The position numbers and the translations under genes were made by a program. The notes beneath the pieces are model-generated. The model made no database searches. It saw only the letters and a program-made list of their open reading frames with translations, and was not told the DNA's origin. This document shows, piece by piece, positions 18,168 through 26,226 of a stretch of 64,000 nt of DNA (its first letter is position 1; each line of letters begins with the position of its first letter). The DNA comes from Pseudomonas linyingensis (GTDB lineage Bacteria > Pseudomonadota > Gammaproteobacteria > Pseudomonadales > Pseudomonadaceae): contig NZ_FNZE01000017.1 of NCBI RefSeq assembly GCF_900109175.1, forward strand, positions 1 to 64,000. Reading direction: 5' to 3'.

Positions 18168-18920
18168 ATGCGATTTCAGGACAAGGTAGTGCTGGTCACC
18201 GGCGCCGGTTCCGGCATTGGTGCGGGAGTCGCCCAGGCGTTTGCCCGTGCCGGTGCGCGGGTCATGCTGGCCGACATCAATGCCGAACAGGGGCAGCAAT
18301 GCCTCGCGGCGATCGAGGCGGAAGGTGGGCAGGCGGCGTTCTTCCAGGTCGACGTCACCTCGGCGGCGCAGATGCGCGAGCTGGTCAGCGCCACCGTCAG
18401 CCGCTTCGGCCGTCTGGACATCGTCCACAACAACGCCGGAATCAGCGGCAGCAACGATTTCACCGCCGATATTGAGGAGGCCGAGTTCGACCGCGTGGTC
18501 GCGGTCAACCTCAAGGCGGTCTGGATGTGCATGAAGTACGCCATGGAGCAGATGCTCAAGCAGGGCGGCGGAGTGATCGTCAATACCGCCTCGGCCCTGG
18601 CGCTGACCGTGCTGCCGGGTTCGGCAACCTACAACGCGACCAAGCACGCCGTGGCCGGCCTGACCAAGACCGCTGCCGTCGAGTACGCCAGCCGCAACAT
18701 CCGCATCAATGCCATCTGCCCCGGCGTGATCCGTACCGCGATGCTCAACAACCATCCGAATCTGGCCGAACTGGAGCCCAAGCTGGTGGCCCTGCATCCG
18801 ATCGGCAGGCTGGGCGAGGTGGAGGAGGTGGTCAAGGCGGTGCTGTGGCTGGCCTCGGAGGAGGCTTCCTTCATGCACGGCAGCCTGGTCACCGTGGATG
18901 GCGGCTGGACGGCCCACTGA
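18168..18920 (+). CDS. Short-chain dehydrogenase/reductase
   Basis: A 250-residue classical SDR with all motifs: TGAGSGIG (11-18), NNAG (88-91), S142, Y155 and K159. D36 after the second beta strand (MLADIN) points to NAD(H) rather than NADP(H). The start at 18168 is chosen over GTG at 18111 and ATG at 18156 because MRFQDKVVLVTGAG is the family start and GGGAG lies before it. Between GST and GMC oxidoreductase in the operon of operator site 3. Confidence 0.9.
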   Translation: MRFQDKVVLVTGAGSGIGAGVAQAFARAGARVMLADINAEQGQQCLAAIEAEGGQAAFFQVDVTSAAQMRELVSATVSRFGRLDIVHNNAGISGSNDFTADIEEAEFDRVVAVNLKAVWMCMKYAMEQMLKQGGGVIVNTASALALTVLPGSATYNATKHAVAGLTKTAAVEYASRNIRINAICPGVIRTAMLNNHPNLAELEPKLVALHPIGRLGEVEEVVKAVLWLASEEASFMHGSLVTVDGGWTAH

Positions 18921-18970
18921 AGCGCTACACCGATTTCGTCCCATAGCAAAAATAAAAGCAGGACAAGCCA

Positions 18971-20668
18971 ATGACACAGCACTCCCAGCAACGCGGCCAT
19001 CAGGACGCATACGATTACATCATTGTCGGCGCCGGGTCGTCGGGCTGCGTGCTGGCCAACCGGCTATCCGCCGACAGCAGCAAGCGGGTGCTGCTGCTGG
19101 AAGCTGGCGGATGGGACAAGAGCCCGCTGGTGCACATGCCCAAGGGCATCGCCAAGCTGGTCAGCGACCCAAAGCATGCCTGGCACTTCCCGGTGCAGCA
19201 GCCACGCCTGCCGGACACCGAGTCGGCGGAAATGTGGGTGCGCGGCAAGGTGATCGGCGGCTCCAGTTCGATCAACGGGATGATCTATGTCCGTGGCCAG
19301 CCCGAGGATTACCACATCTGGGAGCGCGAGGCCGGTTCCGAGTGGGGCTGGGAGGCCATGAAGCAGGCGTTCCGCGCCATCGAGGACCATGAGCTGGGTG
19401 CCGACGAGCTGCGTGGCGCGGGCGGCCCGCTGCACGTCAGCGTCGGCAAGTTCCGCTACCCGGTCAGCGAAGCCATGGTCCAGGCCGGCGAGCAGATGGG
19501 GCTGCCCAAGGTCGAGGATTTCAATCGGGAGCATCAGGAGGGCGTCGGCTACTACGCGCATACCATCAAGAACGGCCGCCGTGTCAGTTCGGCCGCGGCC
19601 TTCCTGCATCCGGTGCTGGAGCGCCGCAATCTCGAGGTGAAAACCGGAGCGCTTGTTGATCGCGTGTTGTTCGAGGGGCGCCGTGCAGTCGGCGTGGCCT
19701 GCCGCATCGACGGTCAGGCGGTCGAGATCCGCTGCCGTGGCGAGGTCATTCTCTGCGCCGGCGCCATCCTCACTCCGAAGATCCTGCAGCTGTCGGGTAT
19801 CGGCGCCGCCGAGCACCTGCGCCCGCTGGGTATTCCGCTGGTGGCGGAAAATCCGGACGTCGGGCGGCGCCTGCGCGATCACCTGGGCTTCCTGCTGCCG
19901 TTCCGCCTGCGCAACGACAAGGGCCTGAATGCCCGCTTCCAGGGCCTGGGTTTGGTGGGCAGCGTGCTGCAGTACTACCTCACCCGCAGCGGCCCGATGG
20001 CTACCGGGCCGTTCGAAGTAGGCGCCTTCTTCCGCACCCAGCCGCATCTGCCTCGTCCGGATGCGCAGCTGTACCTCAGCGCCTTCACCTATCCGCGCAG
20101 CGATGACAACTTCCCGGTGCCGGATGGCGTAGAGGACCAGCCGGGCCTGACCATCTACGGCCAGCTGCTGCAGCTGACCAGCGAAGGCACTGTCCTGCTG
20201 CAGTCGGCCAACCCGGACGACCCGCTGGCGATATCGCCGAACTGGCTGACCACTGCGGAGGACCGCCAGGCGGCCGTGGCCATGGTCAAGTACATGCGCC
20301 GCTATATGGCCCAGCCAGCTCTGGCGCACTACGTCGGCGAAGAGCTGGTACCGGGCCTCGGTTGCCAGAGCGACGAGCAGATCCTCGATCACTTCGTGCG
20401 CACCTCGCTGTGCGGTACCCACGCCATCGGCACCTGCCGAATGGGAACGGATGGCGGCTCGGTGGTGGACGAGCATCTGCGGGTCAGGGGCGTCGAGGGG
20501 CTGCGCGCCGCCGACTGCTCGGTAATGCCGGCCCTGGTGTCGGCCAATACCAACGGTCCGGCCATGGCCCTGGGCTGGCGGGCGGCCGATCTCATCCTCG
20601 GCGAGCGTGCCGTTGCTGCGCGCGACGCGGCGGAGCTTGCGCCCAAACAGGCCGTTTCAGCGCTGTAG
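18971..20668 (+). CDS. GMC-family FAD oxidoreductase (choline-dehydrogenase-like alcohol dehydrogenase)
   Basis: Oxidises an alcohol group with FAD. The 565 residues show the N-terminal FAD motif YIIVGAGSSGCVLANRLS, the GMC signature VIGGSSSINGMIYVRGQPED, the second signature GAILTPKILQLSGIG, and the C-terminal active-site pair, His in CGTHAIGTCRMG and Asn in VSANTNGPAMALG. No signal peptide is present, so it is cytoplasmic or membrane-associated. The leader GCAAAAATAAAAGCAGG (AAnAAnAA at 18948-18955) suggests Hfq/Crc control. Last gene of the first plus-strand operon; its substrate is unknown, with ring or side-chain alcohols or a sugar moiety possible. Confidence 0.9.
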   Translation: MTQHSQQRGHQDAYDYIIVGAGSSGCVLANRLSADSSKRVLLLEAGGWDKSPLVHMPKGIAKLVSDPKHAWHFPVQQPRLPDTESAEMWVRGKVIGGSSSINGMIYVRGQPEDYHIWEREAGSEWGWEAMKQAFRAIEDHELGADELRGAGGPLHVSVGKFRYPVSEAMVQAGEQMGLPKVEDFNREHQEGVGYYAHTIKNGRRVSSAAAFLHPVLERRNLEVKTGALVDRVLFEGRRAVGVACRIDGQAVEIRCRGEVILCAGAILTPKILQLSGIGAAEHLRPLGIPLVAENPDVGRRLRDHLGFLLPFRLRNDKGLNARFQGLGLVGSVLQYYLTRSGPMATGPFEVGAFFRTQPHLPRPDAQLYLSAFTYPRSDDNFPVPDGVEDQPGLTIYGQLLQLTSEGTVLLQSANPDDPLAISPNWLTTAEDRQAAVAMVKYMRRYMAQPALAHYVGEELVPGLGCQSDEQILDHFVRTSLCGTHAIGTCRMGTDGGSVVDEHLRVRGVEGLRAADCSVMPALVSANTNGPAMALGWRAADLILGERAVAARDAAELAPKQAVSAL

Positions 20669-20680
20669 CTTGCAGGTATA

Positions 20681-20700
20681 AAAACAGGCTATTGTGTTTT
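20681..20700. promoter_or_regulatory. Operator site 4 (AAAAC-N10-GTTTT)
   Basis: AAAAC-AGGCTATTGT-GTTTT, 12 bp after the GMC stop and 44 bp before the first Rieske gene. Both arms match perfectly, while the inner ten bases are atypical. It marks a separate transcription unit within what otherwise looks like one long gene run. Confidence 0.65.
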
Positions 20701-20744
20701 TTAGATTTTGGCTCAGGAAAGCCGATCTCATCCGGGAGAAAAGA

Positions 20745-21992
20745 ATGGAACAAGTAAAAAAAATCCATAACCGGGTCGCAGCGCGCCTGCTCGATCATGT
20801 CCGTAACCGCACCACTGACCAGGCCGAGGGCCTGATGCGCGTGTCGTCGGCCAGCTACACCGACCCTGAGCTCTGGCAGCGCGAGATGGAGGTCATCTTC
20901 AAGCGCCTGCCGATTCTCGCCGCGCTGTCCGCGGAGATTTCCCAGCCCGGCCACTACAAGACCCTGGACCTGCTGGATACGCCGATCCTGCTGACCCGGC
21001 TGCGCGACGGCAGCGTGCGGGCCATGCTCAACGTCTGCGGCCACCGCGGCATGAAGCTGGCGGAAGGCAAGGGCAAGTGCGACAAGTTCGCCTGTCCCTA
21101 CCATGCCTGGCTGTACGGCAACGACGGCAACCTGCTGCGCATCGCCGGCGAAGACAGCTACGGTGAAGTGGAGAAGGCCAGCTTCAAGCTCAAGCAGCTG
21201 CCGGTCTACGAGCGTGGTGGGATGATCTTCGTCGTCCTCACCGCGGGGCTGGAGGTGGACTTCGAGGGCTTCCTCGGCGGGATGATCGAGGACATCGAGG
21301 CGCTGGGCTTCGCCGACTGGCACTACTGCGGCAACCGCGAGATTCATGGCGCCAACTGGAAGGTCGCCTATGACGGCTATCTCGAGGGCTACCACTTCGC
21401 CGCGGCGCATCCCGAGACCATCCACGCGCGCACCTTTTCCAACCTGGCGGCCTACGACAACTACGGGCCGCACCAGCTCATCGGCTTCGCCCAGAAGGCC
21501 ATGGAGGAGAAGCTCGGCCAGGTGCCGCCGGATGAGCTCCATCTGCATGAAAACAACGGCTACGACTTCATCCGCACCCTGTTCCCCAACGTGTCGATCT
21601 TCGTCGCACCGGAAATCACCCAGATCGCCCAACTGATCCCCGGGCCGGGCGTCGGCGAGAACCGCACGGTGCTGCATTTCATCCAGCGCCAGGCGCCGCA
21701 GAGCGAAGAGGAGCGCCAGGCCAACGAGCAGATGATGGACTGGCTGCGTGGCGTGGTGGACAGCGAGGACTACCAGCTGGGGCTCAAGGTGCAGGAGGGC
21801 CTCGAGTCGGGCGCCTTCGAATACATCACCTTCGGTCGCAACGAGCCGGGCAACCAGCTGTTCCACCGCACCCTCGATCACTACCTGAGCGAAGACGCTG
21901 CCCAGCGTCTGGTTGCCGAGCTTGGCAGCAAGGATGCTGCCAAGGCTGGCGCCCATAGCGAAGGTGATCGGCTGGTAGTCGCCAAGGGCTGA
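20745..21992 (+). CDS. Rieske oxygenase alpha subunit A
   Basis: Rieske non-haem iron oxygenase of 415 residues. The [2Fe-2S] ligands are C98-x-H100 and C117-x2-H120 (CPYH); the mononuclear iron site is H217 and H222 in YLEGYHFAAAH after NWK, with Glu214 where naphthalene-dioxygenase-type enzymes have the bridging Asp. A closely similar architecture, with low overall similarity, is seen in the Rieske gene at 32890 (shared ELAEPNSYK/HRG..LAEG pattern). The ATG at 20745 follows GGGAG. No beta-subunit gene adjoins it. The substrate is unknown; aromatic or alicyclic hydroxylation or demethylation are the family's reactions. Confidence 0.92.
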   Translation: MEQVKKIHNRVAARLLDHVRNRTTDQAEGLMRVSSASYTDPELWQREMEVIFKRLPILAALSAEISQPGHYKTLDLLDTPILLTRLRDGSVRAMLNVCGHRGMKLAEGKGKCDKFACPYHAWLYGNDGNLLRIAGEDSYGEVEKASFKLKQLPVYERGGMIFVVLTAGLEVDFEGFLGGMIEDIEALGFADWHYCGNREIHGANWKVAYDGYLEGYHFAAAHPETIHARTFSNLAAYDNYGPHQLIGFAQKAMEEKLGQVPPDELHLHENNGYDFIRTLFPNVSIFVAPEITQIAQLIPGPGVGENRTVLHFIQRQAPQSEEERQANEQMMDWLRGVVDSEDYQLGLKVQEGLESGAFEYITFGRNEPGNQLFHRTLDHYLSEDAAQRLVAELGSKDAAKAGAHSEGDRLVVAKG

Positions 21993-21999
21993 GTGACCG

Positions 22000-22026
22000 C
22001 CTGCTCCCGCACCTAGCGGGAGCAGG
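22000..22026 (+). terminator. Stem-loop after Rieske A, possible terminator
   Basis: CCTGCTCCCGC and GCGGGAGCAGG make a perfect 11-bp stem with an ACCTA loop, 7 bp after the stop, followed by CTTTGCTT. The T-run is short, so termination may be partial and the isomerase-like gene downstream may be expressed by read-through. Confidence 0.6.
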
Positions 22027-22182
22027 CTTTGCTTGTCGACTGCGCTTGTCCGGGAATGCCGGACGTAGGCCGCATATAACCTCGCTGGTCGATAGAGCCG
22101 GCACCTTTTGCGTCATTGGCCGGATGCCTGGCGGAACGGGTCCGGCTCATCTCCTCCTCTTTCCTGGAACAGGTGACCTGCC

Positions 22183-23046
22183 ATGGACGAGCCTGCCGTC
22201 GATCTGATCGCCTGCTACTGGACGCTGGCCGGTCCCTATGTGTTCGGCGAGCAGGACCAGAGCCCGTGGAGTTTCCGCGAGCGCGTGGAGGCTGCCGCAC
22301 GGGCCGGCTACACCGGCTTCGGCATCAAGCAGGCCGACCTGCGCGAGACCTTGAGTCGCTACAGTTTCGCGCAGATGCGCAAGATCTTTGCCGACAACGG
22401 CATCCGCTACCTCGAGCTGGAGGCCCTGTTCGGCTGGTACTCCACCGGCGGCGAGCGGGCTCGCTCGGATGCGGATCGCAACCTGTTGCTGCAGGCCGCG
22501 TCCGAGTTGGGGGCGCACCATGTGAAGGCGGCCGGTGACTTTGACGGACGCCCGGCGGTGGTCGAGCACATGCGCGACGAGTTCCAGCTGCTGGCGCGCC
22601 AGGCGCTGGATGCCGGCACCCAGGTCACCCTGGAACCCATCGTCATTTCCAGCGTTCCCGATCTCGACACGGCCCTGCAGGTGCTTGGCGAAAGTGCCGG
22701 TGCCGGCGGAGGCCTGATGCTGGATAGCTGGCATGTGACCCGCGGCGGGATGAGCCTCGCGCAGATTGCCGCGTTACCCGCCGGCTGTATCGGCGGAGTC
22801 GAGCTGGATGACGGGACGTTGCAGCCGGTCGGCAGCGAGCTGGAGGACACCCTTAATCGCCGTCGTCTGTGCGGGGAAGGGGAGTTCGATCTGCACGGAT
22901 TTATCGGCGCGGCGCGGGCGGCAGGTTACCAGGGCCCCTGGGGTGTCGAGATCATCTCCGCGGAGCAGCGCGCGCGCTCCCTGCAGGATGCCGCGCAACT
23001 GTCCTGTCAGGCGGCCGCGGCGCTGTTCGGCTCATCGGGCTGTTGA
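22183..23046 (+). CDS. Sugar phosphate isomerase/epimerase-like TIM-barrel protein
   Basis: The 287-residue protein belongs to the xylose-isomerase-like TIM-barrel superfamily (AP endonuclease 2 domain). Likely metal ligands are Glu in VTLEPIVISS, Asp and His in LMLDSWHVTRGG, and Glu in WGVEIISAEQR. Relatives include inosose dehydratase, hydroxypyruvate isomerase, dehydroshikimate dehydratase and 3-keto-glycoside lyases, so dehydration or isomerisation of a keto-polyol-like ring is plausible. A second, distant copy lies at 44160. It follows Rieske A after a 190-bp gap without an operator and faces the minus-strand SDR. Confidence 0.82.
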   Translation: MDEPAVDLIACYWTLAGPYVFGEQDQSPWSFRERVEAAARAGYTGFGIKQADLRETLSRYSFAQMRKIFADNGIRYLELEALFGWYSTGGERARSDADRNLLLQAASELGAHHVKAAGDFDGRPAVVEHMRDEFQLLARQALDAGTQVTLEPIVISSVPDLDTALQVLGESAGAGGGLMLDSWHVTRGGMSLAQIAALPAGCIGGVELDDGTLQPVGSELEDTLNRRRLCGEGEFDLHGFIGAARAAGYQGPWGVEIISAEQRARSLQDAAQLSCQAAAALFGSSGC

Positions 23047-23062
23047 CGCGCGGATTGCTGCC

Positions 23063-23094
23063 CTGGCAAGCGGCTCATTCCGGCCGCCTGCCAG
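23063..23094. terminator. Stem-loop between convergent genes
   Basis: CTGGCAAGCGGC and GCCGCCTGCCAG pair over 12 positions with one mismatch around an 8-base loop, in the 57-bp gap between the isomerase-like gene and the convergent SDR. It lacks a T-run on either side but may stop transcripts from both directions. Confidence 0.45.
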
Positions 23095-23103
23095 GAGACG
23101 GCA

Positions 23104-23886
23104 TCAGTACTTGTACGACTGACCACCGTCGATCGGGATCACCGCCGCGTTGATGAAGGTGGCCTCGCTGGACAGCAGAAAGGACACCAGATTGGCGACC
23201 TCCTCGGGCTTGCCGAAACGCTTCATCGGGTTGACGCTGACAAACTCGGCGCCAACCGCCTCCCAGTTGTCGCCGCCGATCTGCTTGAGCGAACCCTCGA
23301 CCATGGGCGTCATGATCGCGCCGGGGGCAATGGCATTGATGGTGATGCCGTATTGCCCGTATTCGACCCCGGAGTTGCGGGTCAGGCCGACCACGCCGTG
23401 CTTGCTGGCGGCATAGCCGGACTGATTGCCGATGCCCCGGATGCCGCCAACCGAGGCGGTATTGACGATGGCGCCGAAGCCCTGCTTCTTCATGACCTGC
23501 AGGACGTGCTTCATGCCGTAGAACACGCCGTTCAGGTTGATATCGATGACCTTGTGGAACATCTGGCAGTCATAGTCTTCCGTGACGGCCTGCTTGCCTT
23601 CGATGCCGGCATTGTTGAAGAAGCCGTCAATCCGGCCGAAACGCTCGACCGTGCGCGCCACATAGTTCTTCGCCGAGTTCTCGTCGGCCACGTCGGCGAC
23701 GATCAGCAGCAGCTCAGCTGCGGGTGCGGCTTCCAGGATCTGCGCGCGCGAGTCCTCCAGGGCGCTGGCGTCGAGATCGACCAGCGCCAGTGCGGCGCCT
23801 TCCCTGGCCAGTTGCAGAGCCGAAGCCCTGCCCAGCCCAGAACCTGCGCCGGTGACGATGATGGTATTGTTCGCGAACTTTTTCAT
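23104..23886 (-). CDS. Short-chain dehydrogenase/reductase (LinC/levodione-reductase-like)
   Basis: A 260-residue SDR with TGAGSGLG (12-19), NNAG (91-94), S145, Y158 and K162; the acidic residue D38 (LVDLD) favours NAD. The segments GFFNNAGIEGKQ and QSGYAASKHGVVGLTR resemble cyclic-alcohol dehydrogenases such as LinC. Leader AACAATAAAAAGGAC (complement of about 23891-23905) combines an AAnAAnAA motif and the ribosome site. It is the second gene of the leftward operon starting at 25902 and so probably controlled by operator site 5. Confidence 0.9.
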   Translation of the reverse strand: MKKFANNTIIVTGAGSGLGRASALQLAREGAALALVDLDASALEDSRAQILEAAPAAELLLIVADVADENSAKNYVARTVERFGRIDGFFNNAGIEGKQAVTEDYDCQMFHKVIDINLNGVFYGMKHVLQVMKKQGFGAIVNTASVGGIRGIGNQSGYAASKHGVVGLTRNSGVEYGQYGITINAIAPGAIMTPMVEGSLKQIGGDNWEAVGAEFVSVNPMKRFGKPEEVANLVSFLLSSEATFINAAVIPIDGGQSYKY

Positions 23887-23928
23887 GGCTGTCCTTTTTA
23901 TTGTTGGCTGGCGTGGTTGTGGTGGGGG

Positions 23929-25902
23929 CTAGACCGCGATGCCCGCCATCCGCCCCTCGCGGATGGCGGACTGGAGAAAACGTGGCGAGTTGGCGTCGCC
24001 GACCACCTGCAGCGGGATGCCGTGAGGCTCCAGCTCCGCGGCCAGCCCACGGTTCGCGCGGTTGTGCGAGACCAGCACCACGAGTCCGGCCTCGACCCGA
24101 CTCGGGGCATGGTCGGCGCTGGCCAGATAGGTGGGCAGGACGGTCACGGCATCCCGCTCGATCGCCACCGCCCGGCTGCGCAGCAGCGGCACGAACGGTC
24201 CGCGGCTGAGGCGTTGCAGGGCCGGCTCGGTCATCAGGGCCGGCTCGACCAGCGGCGCGAAGGCGGCGTGGCGTGACAGGTAGGTCACCTTCACCCCCTT
24301 GCCGAGCAGATGTTCGGCTGCTGCGATGCCTTCGTAGTGGCCCACATCGTCGATCACCACCGCGCTGTCCGGCAGCGGGCGGGCGGAGTCGAGGAGCAGA
24401 TCCCAGCTGGAGATGACATGCGGCTGCTCGATCCCGGCGATCGGCTCGCCGGGGTTGGACAGCTGCACGCCGTCCATGCGCGGCGTGGAGCCGGTGGCTA
24501 GGATCACCGCATCCGGTGCCTCGGCGAGGATGTCCTCGAGGCCGAGGTAGCTGCTCAGGCGCACCTCGACGCCCAGCCGATAGATTTCCTGCTCCAGCCA
24601 GGTGGTGATGTCACCCATGCCGTGCCGGGTCAGTGCCATGGCGGCGAGGCGGATGCAGCCGCCGAGGTCCGCCTGGGCCTCGGCGAGCACCACGCGATGG
24701 CCACGCAGGGCGGCGACGCGGGCCGCTTCCATGCCGGCCGGCCCGCCGCCGATGACCAGAACCCGACGGGGACTGGCTGCCGGTGGCAATGCCGCATCTT
24801 CTAGCGTGCTTTCGGCGCCGACGGCCGGGTTGACCGCACAACCCATGCGCCCGGCCGGGCCGAGTAGGCCGCCGACGCAGCCCTGGTTGCAGGCGATGCA
24901 CGGGCGCACCTGCTCGGGATGGCCGGCGAGCGTCTTGCGCACCAGGTCCGGATCGGCGATTTGTGCCCGGGTGAGGGCCACCATGTCGGCATCCCCGGCA
25001 CGGATGACCTGGTCGGCTTCCTCCAAGGTCCGGAAGCGGCCGGTGACTATGGTGGTGGTCTGGCAGGTGCGGGCGATCCGGGCACTGGTGGGCATCTCGT
25101 AGCCCATCGGTTCGTGCATGCCGCCGATCAGCTTGGGGAAGCTGTGATAGTCGCCGAGGGAGATGTCGACGAAATCGATCAGCTGGCGCGACTCGAGCAC
25201 TTCGACGACCTGCGCGATCTCCGCCGGGCCGATGCCCTGCACGCCAAGATCGGGAGCCAGACGGACGCCGACGGCAAAATTCCGGGAAACCGCCTCGCGC
25301 ACCGCAGTCACCAGTTGCAGCAGGAAGCGCACGCGGTTCTCGAACGAGCCGCCGTAGTCGTCCTCCCGCCGATTGGCATTGGTGGAAAGGAATTGGGCCG
25401 GCAGGTAGCCGTGGGCGCAGTGGATCTCCACGCCGTCCAGCCCCCAGCGCTCGCACTGGCGGGCAGTTTGCGCATAGGCCGCGATGACCTCGTCGATCAT
25501 CGCCTGGGTCATCGGAATGGGCGTGACGCCGATGGTCGGGCTGGGCACATCCGAGGCAGACCAGGGCGGGCTGCCGTCGAGCGGCAGGGCGTTGTGTCCG
25601 CCGTGCCAGAGTTGCTGGAACAGGCGCATCCCGTGCGGGCGGATGGCTTCGACCAGCCGGCGGTAGCCGTCCTCGATGCCGGGGCTGAACACGTTGAGCG
25701 TGGCCGGGCTGGTGGGGTGGACCGAGAGAATCTCGACGATCGACAGACCGGTTCCCCCCTTGGCCCTGGCCAGGTGATAGTCGATCAGGGCATCGCTCAT
25801 GCTGCCGCCGCCCAGGTTGGTGGCGTGGGCTGTGCGTACCACACGGTTGGGAATCTGGATGCCGCCGATCTGGATCGGGGTGTGGATGTGAGTCAGGGAC
25901 AC
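23929..25902 (-). CDS. FMN/FAD/[4Fe-4S] reductase of the old yellow enzyme/2,4-dienoyl-CoA reductase type
   Basis: The 657-residue protein has an N-terminal OYE barrel (residues 1-325; IQIGGIQIPNRVVRTAHATN, active-site HCAHGYLPAQFLS), a [4Fe-4S] cluster motif with C335, C338, C342 and C355, and a C-terminal FAD/NAD(P) half (VLVIGGGPAGMEAARVAALRG). This is the layout of FadH-type 2,4-dienoyl-CoA reductase and of bile-acid enone reductases, so reduction of an enone or dienoyl is likely. The GTG start at 25902 is chosen over ATG 25935: AGGAG stands before it and AACAATAAGAA (an AAnAAnAA motif) overlaps the longer frame, as in other leaders here. Confidence 0.9.
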   Translation of the reverse strand: MSLTHIHTPIQIGGIQIPNRVVRTAHATNLGGGSMSDALIDYHLARAKGGTGLSIVEILSVHPTSPATLNVFSPGIEDGYRRLVEAIRPHGMRLFQQLWHGGHNALPLDGSPPWSASDVPSPTIGVTPIPMTQAMIDEVIAAYAQTARQCERWGLDGVEIHCAHGYLPAQFLSTNANRREDDYGGSFENRVRFLLQLVTAVREAVSRNFAVGVRLAPDLGVQGIGPAEIAQVVEVLESRQLIDFVDISLGDYHSFPKLIGGMHEPMGYEMPTSARIARTCQTTTIVTGRFRTLEEADQVIRAGDADMVALTRAQIADPDLVRKTLAGHPEQVRPCIACNQGCVGGLLGPAGRMGCAVNPAVGAESTLEDAALPPAASPRRVLVIGGGPAGMEAARVAALRGHRVVLAEAQADLGGCIRLAAMALTRHGMGDITTWLEQEIYRLGVEVRLSSYLGLEDILAEAPDAVILATGSTPRMDGVQLSNPGEPIAGIEQPHVISSWDLLLDSARPLPDSAVVIDDVGHYEGIAAAEHLLGKGVKVTYLSRHAAFAPLVEPALMTEPALQRLSRGPFVPLLRSRAVAIERDAVTVLPTYLASADHAPSRVEAGLVVLVSHNRANRGLAAELEPHGIPLQVVGDANSPRFLQSAIREGRMAGIAV

Positions 25903-25919
25903 CTTGGGCTCCTTCGTTC

Positions 25920-25927
25920 TTATTGTT
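25920..25927 (-). promoter_or_regulatory. Hfq/Crc-type CA motif before the OYE-type gene
   Basis: Minus strand AACAATAA inside AGAACAATAAGAACGAAGGAG, directly before the ribosome site. It supports the GTG start at 25902, since the motif then lies in the leader. Confidence 0.55.
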
Positions 25928-26043
25928 CTGGCCATGAGCGCGGCTGCGGTTTGGCGCTGGTCGGCAAGCTGCGGGGCGATGGCAGCTGCACGCCGTCGTT
26001 AGGTGCGTCTGAGTGTAGTGACAGCCTGCGCTGAATTACAATA

Positions 26044-26063
26044 AAAGCATTCTTGTTTGTTTT
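26044..26063. promoter_or_regulatory. Operator site 5, in a divergent promoter region
   Basis: AAAGC-ATTCTTGTTT-GTTTT, one mismatch in the left arm. It lies in the 324-bp gap between the leftward OYE-type operon and the rightward flavoprotein operon and may serve both. Outside this site the gap shows the two leaders and nothing else I recognise. Confidence 0.65.
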
Positions 26064-26226
26064 GTATTGTGGCCGCTGTGGCTTCATGTTTTTATGGCCT
26101 TCGCGGCAAGTGCTCCAGTTGCCATGCGCTAGCCCCTTGGGTCTGCAGCCCAGGTTGGACCGCCTGCGAACAGGTCGCTGGTGCTCAACCGGCTATCGCC
26201 CTAATAACAAGAATGACGAGGACTGA